A DNA stretch of 64,000 nucleotides from Chitinophaga filiformis (GCF_900102545.1 NZ_FNBN01000011.1:159570-223569); one strand, 5' to 3'. Counted from the first letter of the stretch, positions 53,580 to 63,480 are shown. Numbers and translations are program-made. The notes: a model not told the origin generated them from the letters alone.

Positions 53580-56444
53580 ATGAAACATTACTTGAGCTTT
53601 TGTTTGTTATTGCTGGTACTGACCACCAACCAGGTCCATGCCCAGGAGAAATTCTTAACGCTTTCCGGTAACGTGACCGATGCCGGTAGTCATCAACCCG
53701 TTATTTATGCGAATGTCCAGTTAAAAAATGGCAGCATTGGTACAGTCGCCAATACAGCGGGAAAGTTCATTTTTAAAATAGCGGAGAAGTTCTGGGGAGA
53801 TACCCTGCTGATTTCCTGTATCGGTTATAAGACGATTACCATGCCCCTGCCTCAGGGAAACTTACAGGATATAGAGATCCGGATGGAACCTTCTGTCTAC
53901 CTGCTCCCGGTAGTAGCTGTAAATGTGCGCAGCGGTCTCGGTATCCTGAAACAAATGATCAGCAGTATACCCGACAATTATGATACAGCCGATGTAAGAC
54001 TGACCGCCTTCTACAGGGAAAATATCCGTCTTGAAGCAGATACGATCAATTTCAATGAATCCGTACTGGATATTTACAAAACATACCGCACCGGCCGGGA
54101 TTATAAAGACCAGATCCACATTCTCAAAGGTCGCAGAAAGAAGGTGGATTGGAGTAAAGATCCTCAGTTGTATAATTGGATCGGTAATATTACGAATACG
54201 GCTTACTCCTCCCTGAACGAAGACTTACAGAAATACCTTGACGCAAAGCATAATATACTGAATGAACGCAATTTCCGGTATTATACCTGCGACTATACAG
54301 AAACCGTCAGGGAAGGCGATCGTAATCTCCTGGTACTAAGTCTGCACCCCAAAGAAGACAGCCGCAAGGCGCTGGTACGGGCAAAGATATATGTTGACGA
54401 AGCGACCATGGCACTGGTAAGGTGTGAGATGCAGACAACCCCGGCCGGGAATGACTATCTGAACAGTCATCAGAAAGGTGGTATCGGCTATGCCATCATG
54501 TCTAAGATCGTAAAGGCCAGCTTCGACTTTACAAACATTTCGATGGTGATCACCTACAAGAAATACGGTAATAAGACTTATCTGAGTACGGTACAGCGTC
54601 ACTGGGATTTCCTCTTGAACAGTAAAAAACGGGGTATGAAGGATGTTCCCTGGTCCGGTGATTTTTATCTGCTGATTACCGATGTGAACAAAGATAATTT
54701 ACAACGCTTTGCTACAGGCGTTAGCAGCGACAAGTCGTCTATGAACAATGAAATAGGGAATAACTATGACCCTGCCTTCTGGGAAAATTACAACATCCTC
54801 CTGCCTGTAATGCAGGACTCTGTGAAACAAAAGAAGGATACTGTTCAACCGGCTGTTAAAGTAATACATGTCTCCAATCGTCAGAACGGTTTTACCCGGG
54901 CTGATACGCTGCGTGGCATGTTATCGCCGCTTCGTTCGTGTTACGATGTCAGTTTCTATCACCTGGACGTGGACGTCAACCTCGAAAATAAATCTATAGC
55001 GGGCAGTAACAAGATCCGTTTCAAAGTAGTAACCCCATTCAGCCTGATGCAGATAGACCTGTACGCCAATATGCGCATCCAAAAGATCCTGTATGGGGAC
55101 CAGCCACTATCCTTCACCCGCGAGGAGGATGCCGTATTTGTCCGGTTCCCCCGTACATTGTCTGCAGGCAGTGAAGAAACGATAACCGTGTACTACGATG
55201 GAATACCGCAGGTACCTGACCTCAAAATTCCTATGCACGGCGGTGTATTATGGGACAAGGACGAAGAAGGCAATCCCTGGGCACAGGTAGTATGTCAGGG
55301 CTCCGGCGCCAGCTTATGGTGGCCCAATAAAGATCATCTGTCTGATGAACCTGATAGCATGCGTATCTGGATCACTATACCCAACGGCTTCACAGAAATA
55401 TCCAATGGTCGCCTGCAAAAGAAAACGCCTATAGGCAATGATAAAACCCGGTATGAATGGCTGGTGACCTACCCGATCAATAACTATAACGCCACCTTTT
55501 GTATAGGTAAATATGCTAATTTCAAAGACGTGTATATCAGCGGTCAGGATACACTGACACTGGACTATTATGCGATGCCTTATAACCTGGAACGTGCCAA
55601 AACTATGTTTGCACAGGTAAAGCCCATGCTGGCATGCTTTGAACAACATTTTGGAAAATATCCATTCCCACGTGATGGCTTCACATTATTGGAAAGCCCT
55701 TACCCTATGGAGCATCAAAGCAGCGTGTGTATAGGAAAGATCAAAGAGGGTATGCGCCTGGACTATACTCCCCTGCTCTGGCATGAATCTGCACACGAAT
55801 GGTGGGGCAATGCGATCAGCTGTAAAGATATTGCCGACATGTGGATACATGAGGCATTTGCCACCTATGCGGAGAGTATTATGATGGAATGCAGCGACCA
55901 TAAAGCTATGGGACTGGCATATCTGAATGCCCAGAAGGACCAGGTAAATAACCGCGAGCCTGTAACCGGTGTGTACAATGTCAATCACATACACTACGAG
56001 ATCGGCGACATGTACACCAAGGGAAGCCTGCTATTAAACACGTTCCGCGCTGTGCTGGATAATGATACCCTGTGGTTTGCGCTATTAAAGGATATACAGC
56101 AGCATTTCCGTTATCAGACACTCTCGTCTGACGACCTGGTAAACTATATCTCCCACCGTACCGGGAAGGATTATACATGGTTCTTTGAACAGTATCTGAA
56201 ATACACCAACCTGCCAAAGCTGGAAATATCCCTGAAGGAAAAAGGGAATAATCTACAGCTCACATATCGCTGGCTGGCAGACGTGCCGGGCTTCAGGATG
56301 CCGGTAAAGGTAACCCTTGCACCTGAGCAATTTGGTTTCATTTATCCAACAACCACCTGGCAAACGATCATCTTAAAGCAAATGAAAGAGGATGATTTTG
56401 AGGTGGATGAGGATCATTTCTACATACAGGTAGCGGAGGTATAA
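53580..56444 (+). CDS. Carboxypeptidase-regulatory domain/M1 aminopeptidase fusion
   Basis: Exported protein of 954 residues with a signal peptide (cleavage near VHA-QE). Residues 24-100 are a carboxypeptidase-regulatory-like domain (LSGNVTDAGSHQPVIYANVQ); residues 105-400 follow the beta-rich region usually found with it in Bacteroidota envelope proteins (RLTAFYRENIRLEADTINFN). Residues 455-900 are an M1 zinc peptidase: PMEHQSS (Met710, the substrate-anchoring GxMEN-like loop with His instead of Asn), HESAH (735-739) and Glu758 in WIHEAFATYAES as third zinc ligand, so the active site is intact. Joining both halves in one chain is unusual. Confidence 0.88.
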   Translation: MKHYLSFCLLLLVLTTNQVHAQEKFLTLSGNVTDAGSHQPVIYANVQLKNGSIGTVANTAGKFIFKIAEKFWGDTLLISCIGYKTITMPLPQGNLQDIEIRMEPSVYLLPVVAVNVRSGLGILKQMISSIPDNYDTADVRLTAFYRENIRLEADTINFNESVLDIYKTYRTGRDYKDQIHILKGRRKKVDWSKDPQLYNWIGNITNTAYSSLNEDLQKYLDAKHNILNERNFRYYTCDYTETVREGDRNLLVLSLHPKEDSRKALVRAKIYVDEATMALVRCEMQTTPAGNDYLNSHQKGGIGYAIMSKIVKASFDFTNISMVITYKKYGNKTYLSTVQRHWDFLLNSKKRGMKDVPWSGDFYLLITDVNKDNLQRFATGVSSDKSSMNNEIGNNYDPAFWENYNILLPVMQDSVKQKKDTVQPAVKVIHVSNRQNGFTRADTLRGMLSPLRSCYDVSFYHLDVDVNLENKSIAGSNKIRFKVVTPFSLMQIDLYANMRIQKILYGDQPLSFTREEDAVFVRFPRTLSAGSEETITVYYDGIPQVPDLKIPMHGGVLWDKDEEGNPWAQVVCQGSGASLWWPNKDHLSDEPDSMRIWITIPNGFTEISNGRLQKKTPIGNDKTRYEWLVTYPINNYNATFCIGKYANFKDVYISGQDTLTLDYYAMPYNLERAKTMFAQVKPMLACFEQHFGKYPFPRDGFTLLESPYPMEHQSSVCIGKIKEGMRLDYTPLLWHESAHEWWGNAISCKDIADMWIHEAFATYAESIMMECSDHKAMGLAYLNAQKDQVNNREPVTGVYNVNHIHYEIGDMYTKGSLLLNTFRAVLDNDTLWFALLKDIQQHFRYQTLSSDDLVNYISHRTGKDYTWFFEQYLKYTNLPKLEISLKEKGNNLQLTYRWLADVPGFRMPVKVTLAPEQFGFIYPTTTWQTIILKQMKEDDFEVDEDHFYIQVAEV

Positions 56445-56754
56445 ATCGGCCGCTGCCGGTCATTTCGGTTATTATAAAGAAGAACAACTTTATTATGCAG
56501 CCGGCGCATTAGACAAATACCTAAAATATGTGCTGTAATGTCATTTTTTTTCGCTAAATTAACTTAAACAATTTCATATACCACCATCGCCAGCCCATAT
56601 ATGAAATTGCTAATTTGCACACTTCCTCAAACTGTGTAAATCAAATATGTTATAGCCTCTGCATGAGGAGTGTTGTCAACCAATACAATTACGATCGCAG
56701 TCACTTAAACTACATTTATCGGGATAAGAATTCTCACCATAAAACCCTAATTAC
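56445..56754. other. Intergenic region with a perfect 12-bp inverted repeat
   Basis: 310 bases with no supported gene between two plus-strand peptidase genes. CAATTTCATATA (56569-56580) and TATATGAAATTG (56598-56609) pair perfectly across 17 bases. No T-run follows, so an operator or mRNA structure is as likely as a terminator. A near -7 box (TACATTTA) lies at 56709-56716. Confidence 0.45.
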
Positions 56755-59700
56755 ATGAGCAAAGTTTTACTTCTTGCAGCAGCATTGTTGCTTAGTACAA
56801 TGTCGTTTGCCCAGAATTACTGGCAGCCACACGCAGAAGGCGCCAGGATCGCTACAGACAAAGCCGTATCCAGGCTTGCGTTTCCCGCTAATTTCAAATT
56901 GTTTGACCTGAATTTCACGCCTCTCCGGAATGAAGTATTCAAAACCGTAGGTAATGTGTCGGGGCATTCAACTATTATCTCACTGCCTAACGCAGACGGA
57001 CAAATTGAACAATTCGAAATTACAGAAGCTTCGAATTTCGAGCCTGCATTACAGGCTAAATTTCCTGAAATAAGAGCCTTTTCAGGAAAAGGTATTACCG
57101 ACAAAACTGCCACATTAAAGTTGAGTATTTCTCCGCAGGGAATACAAACAATGGTGTTCCGCACAGGAAGGGAAAATGAGTTCATTGAACCTTATTCTGC
57201 CGACCACACTGTTTATTCCGTCTTCAAAAAACAACCGAAGACTTTACCCTGGAAATGCTTTACCCCGGAGGAAAAACTGGCAACCAGCATAGGTAATCAG
57301 TTGCCTAATGCCCGGTCGACCGGTGATGCTAAAACAATGCGGCTGGCACAATCAGTGACGGCTGAATACTCCAACTATTTCGGAGCTACAAGCGCCTCAC
57401 AGGTTTCATTGGTACTGGCGGCAGTCAATGCCACACTTACCCGTTGTAATGGCGTGTATGAAAAGGATCTCGCCATACACCTTAACCTGATCGCAGCAAC
57501 TACCAACGTGTTCTATTATAACCCGTCAACAGACCCATATTCCGCAGCCAGTACAGGCGCAGGTGGAGCATGGAACAGCGAGTTACAAAACACATTGAAC
57601 TCTGTGATTGGTGCCGCGAATTATGATATCGGCCACCTGTTCGGCGCATCCGGCGGCGGTGGTAACGCTGGTTGTATCGGTTGTATCTGTACCGACAATT
57701 CAAAAGGAAGTGGCTTCACCTCTCCTGCTGATAACATTCCTCAGGGCGATAATTTCGATATCGACTATGTAGTGCATGAAGTAGGACACCAGCTGGGGGC
57801 TAACCATACCTTCTCTATGAGCAATGAAGGTACAGGCGTGAATGTGGAACCTGGTTCAGGTATTACTATCATGGGTTATGCCGGTATTACCAGCCAGGAC
57901 CTGGCGCCGCATTCTATTGATATCTATCATGCTGCTTCCATTGGACAAATCCAGTCTAATCTGACAAGCAAGACCTGCCCGGTAACTACCAGCATATCTG
58001 CCAATAACGCAACACCAGTTGTTAATGCCGGCGGTAATTTCACTATTCCTATCAGTACTCCTTTTGCACTTACTGGTTCAGCTACTGATGCTAATGCCGG
58101 CGACGTGCTGACTTATTGCTGGGAGCAAAATGATAATGCGTCATCATCACAAACAGGATCTGCCAGTGTTGCCAGTGCCACCAAAGCATCTGGGCCAAAC
58201 TGGATCTCATTTGCACCATCTACCTCACCTACAAGGTATTTCCCTAAAATGGCGACTATCCTTGCAGGCGGCTTAGTATCAGGTCCTTTGTCAGGCGGTG
58301 ATGCAGGCGCTAATACGGAAGCTTTAAGCTCTGTTTCAAGAACTTTACACTTCCGCTTGACTGTAAGGGACAATGCTCCTTATAGCTCCACAGCACCAGT
58401 AACGATTGGTCAGACCAATTTTGCCGATATGACGGTAACTGTTACCAATACATCAGGACCATTCTCCGTGACTGCTCCTAATACAGCTGTATCATGGGCT
58501 GGTAACTCATCACAAACCATCACATGGAACGTGGCGAGTACAACTGCCTCTCCTGTTAGTTGTGCCAACGTAAAGATCTCCATCTCTACAGACGGTGGTA
58601 CTACATTCAGCACATTAGTTGCAAGCACTCCAAATGATGGCAGTGAAGTGGTAACGATTCCTAATACACCATCTACAACAGCGAGGATAAAAGTAGAAGC
58701 TGTAGGAAATATTTTCTTTGATATTTCCAATACTAACTTCACTATCACTGCAGGATCAGGCTGTGCTTCTCCGGCTGGTTTAACTGCTTCCGCTATTACC
58801 AATACATCGGCTACAGTTGGATGGACAGCAGTAAGCGGCGCTACATCATATGATGTAGATTATAAAGCCAGTTCCTCTTCCACCTGGATCAATGCTGCAA
58901 CGGCAACAACTGCTACGTCTGTGGGCTTAACGGGTCTTACATTAGGAACGACTTATGACTACAGGATAAGAACCAATTGCTCCAGCGGTAGCAGTGCTTA
59001 TTCATCTGCACAGTTTACTACTACAGGAGGTACCTGTAACGCGCCAGCTGGCTTAACCAGTTCAGCGGTAACATCTACCGGAGCGACTGTTAGCTGGACA
59101 GCCGTGAGCGGTGCTTCAAGCTATGATGTGGATTATAAACCTGCTTCATCTTCCACCTGGACCAATGCTGTAACCGGTACTACTTCCACATCTGCTAATC
59201 TGAGCGGATTAACATCTGCCACATTATATGACTGGAGAGTAAGAACAACCTGTTCAAGTGGTAACAGTACATATACTACTGCGCAATTCACTACTTTAAC
59301 CGTATCAGGTTGTGCCAATACATTGGATAATTCAACCAATGGAACAACTTCCGGCGCTGCCACCATTCCATTTAATACGGATGTTACAGGCCTCATCAGC
59401 CCAAGTGGTGATATTGATCATTATAAGTTCGTGATCTCTACCCGCGGCACGATTACTATTACATTGGGTACATTGCCTGGCGACTATGACCTGAAACTGC
59501 TGAACAGCTCAGGTTCACAGCTCAATATTTCACAGGCAGGTGGTACTACCAGTGAAAGTATCAGCAGAACCGTTAATCCGGGTACCTATTATGCACAGGT
59601 ATATGGTTACAGCGGCGCTAATAGTGCTACATCTTGTTACACATTGAGAGTACAGTTAGGTACTGCCAGCCGTGAAAGTGATGTTAATACCGGCGACGTA

Positions 59701-59937
59701 CCAAAAGTGGCTGTATTCCCGAACCCTGTTAATAACATCGTGAACGTTGACCTCACAGGCTTCAAAGGAAAATCAGAAGTGAGTATGTTTGATGTGAATG
59801 GTCGTGTGGTATTACGTCGCGAGGCAAACGGAGTTAAAACACAGTTTGATATTTCTGCATTGCCAGCAGGTGTTTATATGATAAGGGTTAAGAATGGCGG
59901 AAAGGATGTGAGCATGACGAAGATCATTAAACAATAA
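56755..59937 (+). CDS. T9SS-sorted reprolysin-like zinc metalloprotease
   Basis: Secreted peptidase of 1060 residues. Signal peptide (cleavage near SFA-QN), propeptide-like region (to about 195), then an M12-type catalytic domain: HEVGHQLGANH (341-351, HExxHxxGxxH zinc site) and the Met-turn in TIMGYAGI. A region with cadherin/Ig-like strands follows, then two tandem fibronectin type III domains (670-760 and 761-852, nearly duplicate), a pre-peptidase C-terminal (PPC) domain (about 853-960, DIDHYKFVISTRGTITITLG) and the T9SS sorting domain (VFPNPVNNIVNVDL ... LPAGVYMIRV). It should digest proteins outside the cell. Own terminator follows. Confidence 0.92.
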   Translation: MSKVLLLAAALLLSTMSFAQNYWQPHAEGARIATDKAVSRLAFPANFKLFDLNFTPLRNEVFKTVGNVSGHSTIISLPNADGQIEQFEITEASNFEPALQAKFPEIRAFSGKGITDKTATLKLSISPQGIQTMVFRTGRENEFIEPYSADHTVYSVFKKQPKTLPWKCFTPEEKLATSIGNQLPNARSTGDAKTMRLAQSVTAEYSNYFGATSASQVSLVLAAVNATLTRCNGVYEKDLAIHLNLIAATTNVFYYNPSTDPYSAASTGAGGAWNSELQNTLNSVIGAANYDIGHLFGASGGGGNAGCIGCICTDNSKGSGFTSPADNIPQGDNFDIDYVVHEVGHQLGANHTFSMSNEGTGVNVEPGSGITIMGYAGITSQDLAPHSIDIYHAASIGQIQSNLTSKTCPVTTSISANNATPVVNAGGNFTIPISTPFALTGSATDANAGDVLTYCWEQNDNASSSQTGSASVASATKASGPNWISFAPSTSPTRYFPKMATILAGGLVSGPLSGGDAGANTEALSSVSRTLHFRLTVRDNAPYSSTAPVTIGQTNFADMTVTVTNTSGPFSVTAPNTAVSWAGNSSQTITWNVASTTASPVSCANVKISISTDGGTTFSTLVASTPNDGSEVVTIPNTPSTTARIKVEAVGNIFFDISNTNFTITAGSGCASPAGLTASAITNTSATVGWTAVSGATSYDVDYKASSSSTWINAATATTATSVGLTGLTLGTTYDYRIRTNCSSGSSAYSSAQFTTTGGTCNAPAGLTSSAVTSTGATVSWTAVSGASSYDVDYKPASSSTWTNAVTGTTSTSANLSGLTSATLYDWRVRTTCSSGNSTYTTAQFTTLTVSGCANTLDNSTNGTTSGAATIPFNTDVTGLISPSGDIDHYKFVISTRGTITITLGTLPGDYDLKLLNSSGSQLNISQAGGTTSESISRTVNPGTYYAQVYGYSGANSATSCYTLRVQLGTASRESDVNTGDVPKVAVFPNPVNNIVNVDLTGFKGKSEVSMFDVNGRVVLRREANGVKTQFDISALPAGVYMIRVKNGGKDVSMTKIIKQ
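58762..59034 (+). repeat. Tandem repeat unit 1 (fibronectin III coding)
   Basis: 273-bp unit coding for the first FnIII domain. It shares long blocks with the next unit, for example GATGTnGATTATAAA and TCTTCCACCTGGA, and the encoded YDVDYKxxSSSTW is common to both. Confidence 0.8.
59035..59310 (+). repeat. Tandem repeat unit 2 (fibronectin III coding)
   Basis: Second, directly adjacent unit of about the same length, coding for the second FnIII domain. Similarity at both DNA and protein level points to an internal duplication. Confidence 0.8.
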
Positions 59938-59961
59938 AGACAATACAAACCCTAATATAGA

Positions 59962-59996
59962 AAAGCCAGTACCAGCAAAGGTGCTGGCTTTTTTTT
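59962..59996 (+). terminator. Terminator of the metalloprotease gene
   Basis: AAAGCCAGTACC and GGTGCTGGCTTT (one mismatch) with a 6-base loop, followed by a run of eight T residues, 24 bases after the stop codon. Confidence 0.9.
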
Positions 59997-60063
59997 GGGA
60001 TTTGGCTACAAACTGACCGGATTTGATTACATGCGGCTATACAAGTGCGGGTACCTTTGGAGC

Positions 60064-60981
60064 ATGAAAATAGTAGTTACAGGTTCTTTAGGGAACATCA
60101 GCAAGCCGCTTAGTATAGCGTTGATAAAGAAAGGCCATTCGGTGACCGTTATTAGTAGCAATCTAGCGAAACAGGTGGAGATTGAGCAATTAGGTGCGAA
60201 GGCCCAAATCGGTTCACTGACAGATACGCAATTTGTTATAGCTGCCTTTACCGGAGCAGATGCTGTTTATTGTATGACGCCATTTGACTTTTCAGTGGCA
60301 GATCAGGATGCGCATATGAAACAGATCATCGCGAACTATGTAAAGGCTATTCAACATGCCGGTATCAGGAAGGTGATATTGCTGACCGGATGGGCAGCTG
60401 AAGTAGCGGGACATAGTATGACTGAAGTCTATAAGCAACTGGCGGATGTAAATGTATCTGAATTACGTCCTGCAATTTTTTATACCAACTTTTATCAGAT
60501 GATGGATCTGATGCGTGGGAAAGGACTAATGGGGTTGGTGATGGGATTACAAGCTTATGGGATCAGGGCATTGTTCGGAAGAAGAGGTTTGTTGCTGGGG
60601 AACTATGGCGGGGATGACAGGATTGTACTGGTAGCTCCTGCTGATATTGCTGCAGCGGCTGTGGAGGAGTTCGAGTCACCAGTTACAGGTGTAAAGATAA
60701 GATATGTAGGAAGCGATGAACTGTCCTGTAATGAAGCGGCTGCGGCTCTCGGAGCAGCAATCGGCAAGCCCTGGATGAAATGGCTTAGGATCACAGATAA
60801 ACAGATGCTACAGGGATATAAGATGGCTGGTTTACCGGAGGGATTGGCAGCCGGTATGGTGAAGATGCAGGCGGCCATTCATGATGGCACTGTACTGGCG
60901 CAGTATGACCGCCACAAGCCGGTATTAGGGAAAGTGAAGGTAAAGGATTTTGCCAGGGAATTTGCAAAGAGGTATATTTAA
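60064..60981 (+). CDS. NmrA-like NAD(P)-binding protein
   Basis: Atypical short-chain dehydrogenase fold of 305 residues. The ATG at 60064 is chosen because MKIVVTGSLGNISKPLSIAL starts directly with the Rossmann strand and glycine turn; the upstream TTG at 59995 lies inside the terminator of the previous gene. Further marks: IGSLTDTQFVIAAFTGADAV, VILLTGWAAEV and MTEVYKQLADVNVSELRPAI. It ends two bases before the AraC gene start, so the two are one operon. Likely a small oxidoreductase or redox sensor; substrate unknown. Confidence 0.88.
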   Translation: MKIVVTGSLGNISKPLSIALIKKGHSVTVISSNLAKQVEIEQLGAKAQIGSLTDTQFVIAAFTGADAVYCMTPFDFSVADQDAHMKQIIANYVKAIQHAGIRKVILLTGWAAEVAGHSMTEVYKQLADVNVSELRPAIFYTNFYQMMDLMRGKGLMGLVMGLQAYGIRALFGRRGLLLGNYGGDDRIVLVAPADIAAAAVEEFESPVTGVKIRYVGSDELSCNEAAAALGAAIGKPWMKWLRITDKQMLQGYKMAGLPEGLAAGMVKMQAAIHDGTVLAQYDRHKPVLGKVKVKDFAREFAKRYI

Positions 60982-60983
60982 GC

Positions 60984-61886
60984 ATGCAACCATACAGGGT
61001 AAAGACAATCACTGAATTTCTGCAACTGAGGGGACTGCCGAAGGCTTTGCATCCTTTAATCAGTGTGATTAATATCAGCAGCATTACGGAGGTCCCGAAA
61101 GGACCTTCATTGCTGGTACCGGATTTTTATATGATCGCATTGAAGAAGGGGTTTTCCGGGCTGATTAAAGTGAAGTATGGACAACAGGATTTTGATTTTG
61201 ATGAAGGGGTCTTATCTTTTATGGCGCCCGGACAACTGATAGGTTTCGAACTGGACGGGCCAATAGGCGAGCATCCTTCCGGCTGGATGTTGCTGGTACA
61301 TCCGGATTTTTTGTGGAATACCTCACTGGCGAAGAAGATCAGGCAATATAAGTTTTTTGATTATGCAGTGAATGAGGCATTGTTCCTGTCGGAGAAAGAG
61401 GAAGTAACGGTCAATCAAATCATCACTAATATTGAACAGGAGTATCAGGGAAATATTGACCAGTTCAGTCATAATATTATTATCGGGCACCTGGAGTCAT
61501 TATTCAACTACTCAGAGCGATTCTATCAGCGGCAGTTTCTGACAAGGCGAATGTCGAATCATCAGTTATTAGGACAATTGGAGGATATATTACAGGCTTA
61601 CTTTGAAAAAGAAATGGGGTTTCCAACAGTGGCATATATAGCGGAATCACTACACGTCTCGCCTGATTATCTAAGCAGTATGCTGAAGGCGCTAACAGGA
61701 CTGAATACACAACAACATATCCATCAGAAACTGATCGAGAAGGCCAAGGAGCAATTGTCAACAACTACCCTATCAGTAAGTGAAATTGCGTATCAGCTGG
61801 GATTTGAGCATCCACAGTCATTCAGTAAGTTATTTAAGACAAAAACGAATCTTTCGCCTGTGGAGTTCAGAAGATCTTTTCAATGA
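60984..61886 (+). CDS. AraC-family transcriptional regulator
   Basis: Soluble regulator of 300 residues. The N-terminal half is a cupin-like sensing domain (FDEGVLSFMAPGQLIGFELD); the C-terminal 100 residues carry two HTH motifs (VAYIAESLHVSPDYLSSMLK; VSEIAYQLGFEHPQSFSKLF and KTKTNLSPVEFRRS). The start ATG follows the NmrA-like stop after two bases (TTTAAGCATG), so the pair is co-translated. It probably controls the operon in response to a small molecule handled by the NmrA-like protein. The gene converges on 61894 with only 7 bases between. Confidence 0.92.
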   Translation: MQPYRVKTITEFLQLRGLPKALHPLISVINISSITEVPKGPSLLVPDFYMIALKKGFSGLIKVKYGQQDFDFDEGVLSFMAPGQLIGFELDGPIGEHPSGWMLLVHPDFLWNTSLAKKIRQYKFFDYAVNEALFLSEKEEVTVNQIITNIEQEYQGNIDQFSHNIIIGHLESLFNYSERFYQRQFLTRRMSNHQLLGQLEDILQAYFEKEMGFPTVAYIAESLHVSPDYLSSMLKALTGLNTQQHIHQKLIEKAKEQLSTTTLSVSEIAYQLGFEHPQSFSKLFKTKTNLSPVEFRRSFQ

Positions 61887-61893
61887 TGTTAGT

Positions 61894-62415
61894 CTACTGC
61901 ACGTGAGAAGCGGGTGGCGCATAAACAGGTGAATAATAATTATAACTACTTCTGCTTACGCTGATGCTGCCGGAAATAGAAAATGTCCTTTGGTCGTTCG
62001 TATACATTAAGCCTATTTTGGCGGCGGGGGAAACACCAAAATTGTTAGTTCGCATTAAACCATTGTTCTTGTCAATCCCGGGTTGATAGAATACACTATT
62101 GGATTGCATGAGATAAGGCGTTGCTGAAACGCTGCCGAAAGCATATACGTTATTGGTAAGTTGCCGGGTGACCTGTAATGCCAAAGGAACCGACAGGAAA
62201 CTACTACTCCCTCCCTTATATGCAATAAAACCAGTGGAAATACCTGTATACTTTGTGACAAACCATTTCTTCCGAAGATAGTTCGTATCGGTCGCCTGGT
62301 TAGTATTCCTGAAGACTGGTTGCGTGTAATCCAGTCCCCCGGAAAACAAAGGAGACTGAGCTTTTGCAGCTATAGCCGACATTAGTATTGCGGTAAAAAG
62401 GAGTGCACGTATCAT
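61894..62415 (-). CDS. Small outer-membrane-barrel-like secreted protein
   Basis: Protein of 173 residues from ATG 62415, chosen because MIRALLFTAILMSAIAAKAQ is a signal peptide; the upstream ATG at 62472 adds a polar head. The mature part alternates hydrophobic and polar residues in strands (KYTGISTGFIAYKGGSSSFL, VYAFGSVSATPYLMQSNSVF, AAKIGLMYTNDQRTFSISGS), as in small eight-stranded outer-membrane barrels. It does not end in the usual aromatic residue (it ends PPASHVQ), so the barrel idea is tentative. It diverges from the DUF2200 gene. Confidence 0.65.
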   Translation of the reverse strand: MIRALLFTAILMSAIAAKAQSPLFSGGLDYTQPVFRNTNQATDTNYLRKKWFVTKYTGISTGFIAYKGGSSSFLSVPLALQVTRQLTNNVYAFGSVSATPYLMQSNSVFYQPGIDKNNGLMRTNNFGVSPAAKIGLMYTNDQRTFSISGSISVSRSSYNYYSPVYAPPASHVQ

Positions 62416-62525
62416 AATATGAAGATAATCATCCTTTTTGTTAATATTGCTAATAAAATCATAATATTTCATCCCCGGAATATCTGTAAGTGCCTCATAT
62501 GGCTATAAACGCTAAAATACACGGT

Positions 62526-62888
62526 ATGGAGACTTCTAACACACACAATCAGCGTATTGCAAACATGATCTTTGCCTCGGTATATCCGATGTATGTCGCC
62601 AAAGTGGAGAAGAAAGGCAGAACAAAAGAGGAGCTACATCAGGTGATAGAATGGTTAACGGGTTTCGACGATAAAAAGCTGCAGGAACTGATACAGGAGA
62701 AAGTAACTTTTGAAACGTTTTTCGAACGGGCGTCCCTAAACCCGAATGCGGGCCTCATTACCGGAGTGATCTGTGGCTATCGTGTGGAGGAAATTGAGAA
62801 TCCTTTAACGCAGAAGGCCCGGTATCTGGATAAGTTAGTGGATGAGCTGGCAAAGGGCAGGAAGATGGAGAAGATTTTACGTACGTAG
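62526..62888 (+). CDS. DUF2200 family protein
   Basis: Cytoplasmic protein of 120 residues from the ATG at 62526 (METSNTHNQRIANMIFASVY); an ATG 12 codons upstream is less usual. It follows the DUF2200 pattern closely: RIANMIFASVYPMYVAKVEK, KGRTKEELHQVIEWLTGFDD, NPNAGLITGVICGYRVEEIE and NPLTQKARYLDKLVDELAKG. The family is widespread in bacteria and its role is not known. The length matches the family. No operon partner. Confidence 0.88.
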   Translation: METSNTHNQRIANMIFASVYPMYVAKVEKKGRTKEELHQVIEWLTGFDDKKLQELIQEKVTFETFFERASLNPNAGLITGVICGYRVEEIENPLTQKARYLDKLVDELAKGRKMEKILRT

Positions 62889-62919
62889 GAAGCATCCCGG
62901 CCGGACGACCAGAACGCTT

Positions 62920-63480
62920 CTAGATCACTTTCTCTGCCTCCGTAACATTACCCGGCAGATCAGTTGCCATAATCAGGATACGGGTTCCCCTTAGTGCCGG
63001 ATTGACGGCAGCAGTTGTATAATGCCAGTATGAGATACCCTTACCTGGAACAGCATCGCCCTGTTCCAGTTCAGTTCCTGAGACAGACAGGATCCGGACT
63101 TTTACACTTGCCACACGAACAACATCCTTAACGGCAATAGTGATAATATCCCCCTCCTCTCCTTTATACTTTTCCGTGTCAACAAGTACGATTTTAGGAG
63201 GTTTGGCGGCGTCCTGAAAGGCAGTATTATGTGCAGTCTGCCATTTTTTTGCAACAGCTGCATACATCAGCCTTTTTACTGGATCAGTCATGACTTCATT
63301 CGCATATGCCGTAGCATCTTCGAATTTCTCCCGGGCAGCCAACTGTTGATTTGTCGGCGGAGTCTTTACAGGTCCACAGCGGGCTGTTACAACTGTTTTT
63401 CCTTTTCTTACACGAAGCGTCATTCCTTCAATAGTTCCTGACACTCCGTCCATGAATATGTTTTGTTTTACATAAGCCAT
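62920..63480 (-). CDS. Conserved protein with Ig-like C-terminal domain
   Basis: Protein of 186 residues with no signal peptide. Residues 1-35 carry GTIEGMTLRVRKGKTVVTAR; residues 40-80 are helical (NQQLAAREKFEDATAYANEV and DPVKRLMYAAVAKKW), and from about 95 a beta-sandwich follows (GEEGDIITIAVKDVVRVASV, then GTRILIMATDLPGNVTEA). This three-part layout is a recurrent uncharacterised family in Bacteroidota and elsewhere. It has a perfect -7 box upstream and stands alone, next to the IS fragment at the window edge. Confidence 0.7.
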   Translation of the reverse strand: MAYVKQNIFMDGVSGTIEGMTLRVRKGKTVVTARCGPVKTPPTNQQLAAREKFEDATAYANEVMTDPVKRLMYAAVAKKWQTAHNTAFQDAAKPPKIVLVDTEKYKGEEGDIITIAVKDVVRVASVKVRILSVSGTELEQGDAVPGKGISYWHYTTAAVNPALRGTRILIMATDLPGNVTEAEKVI

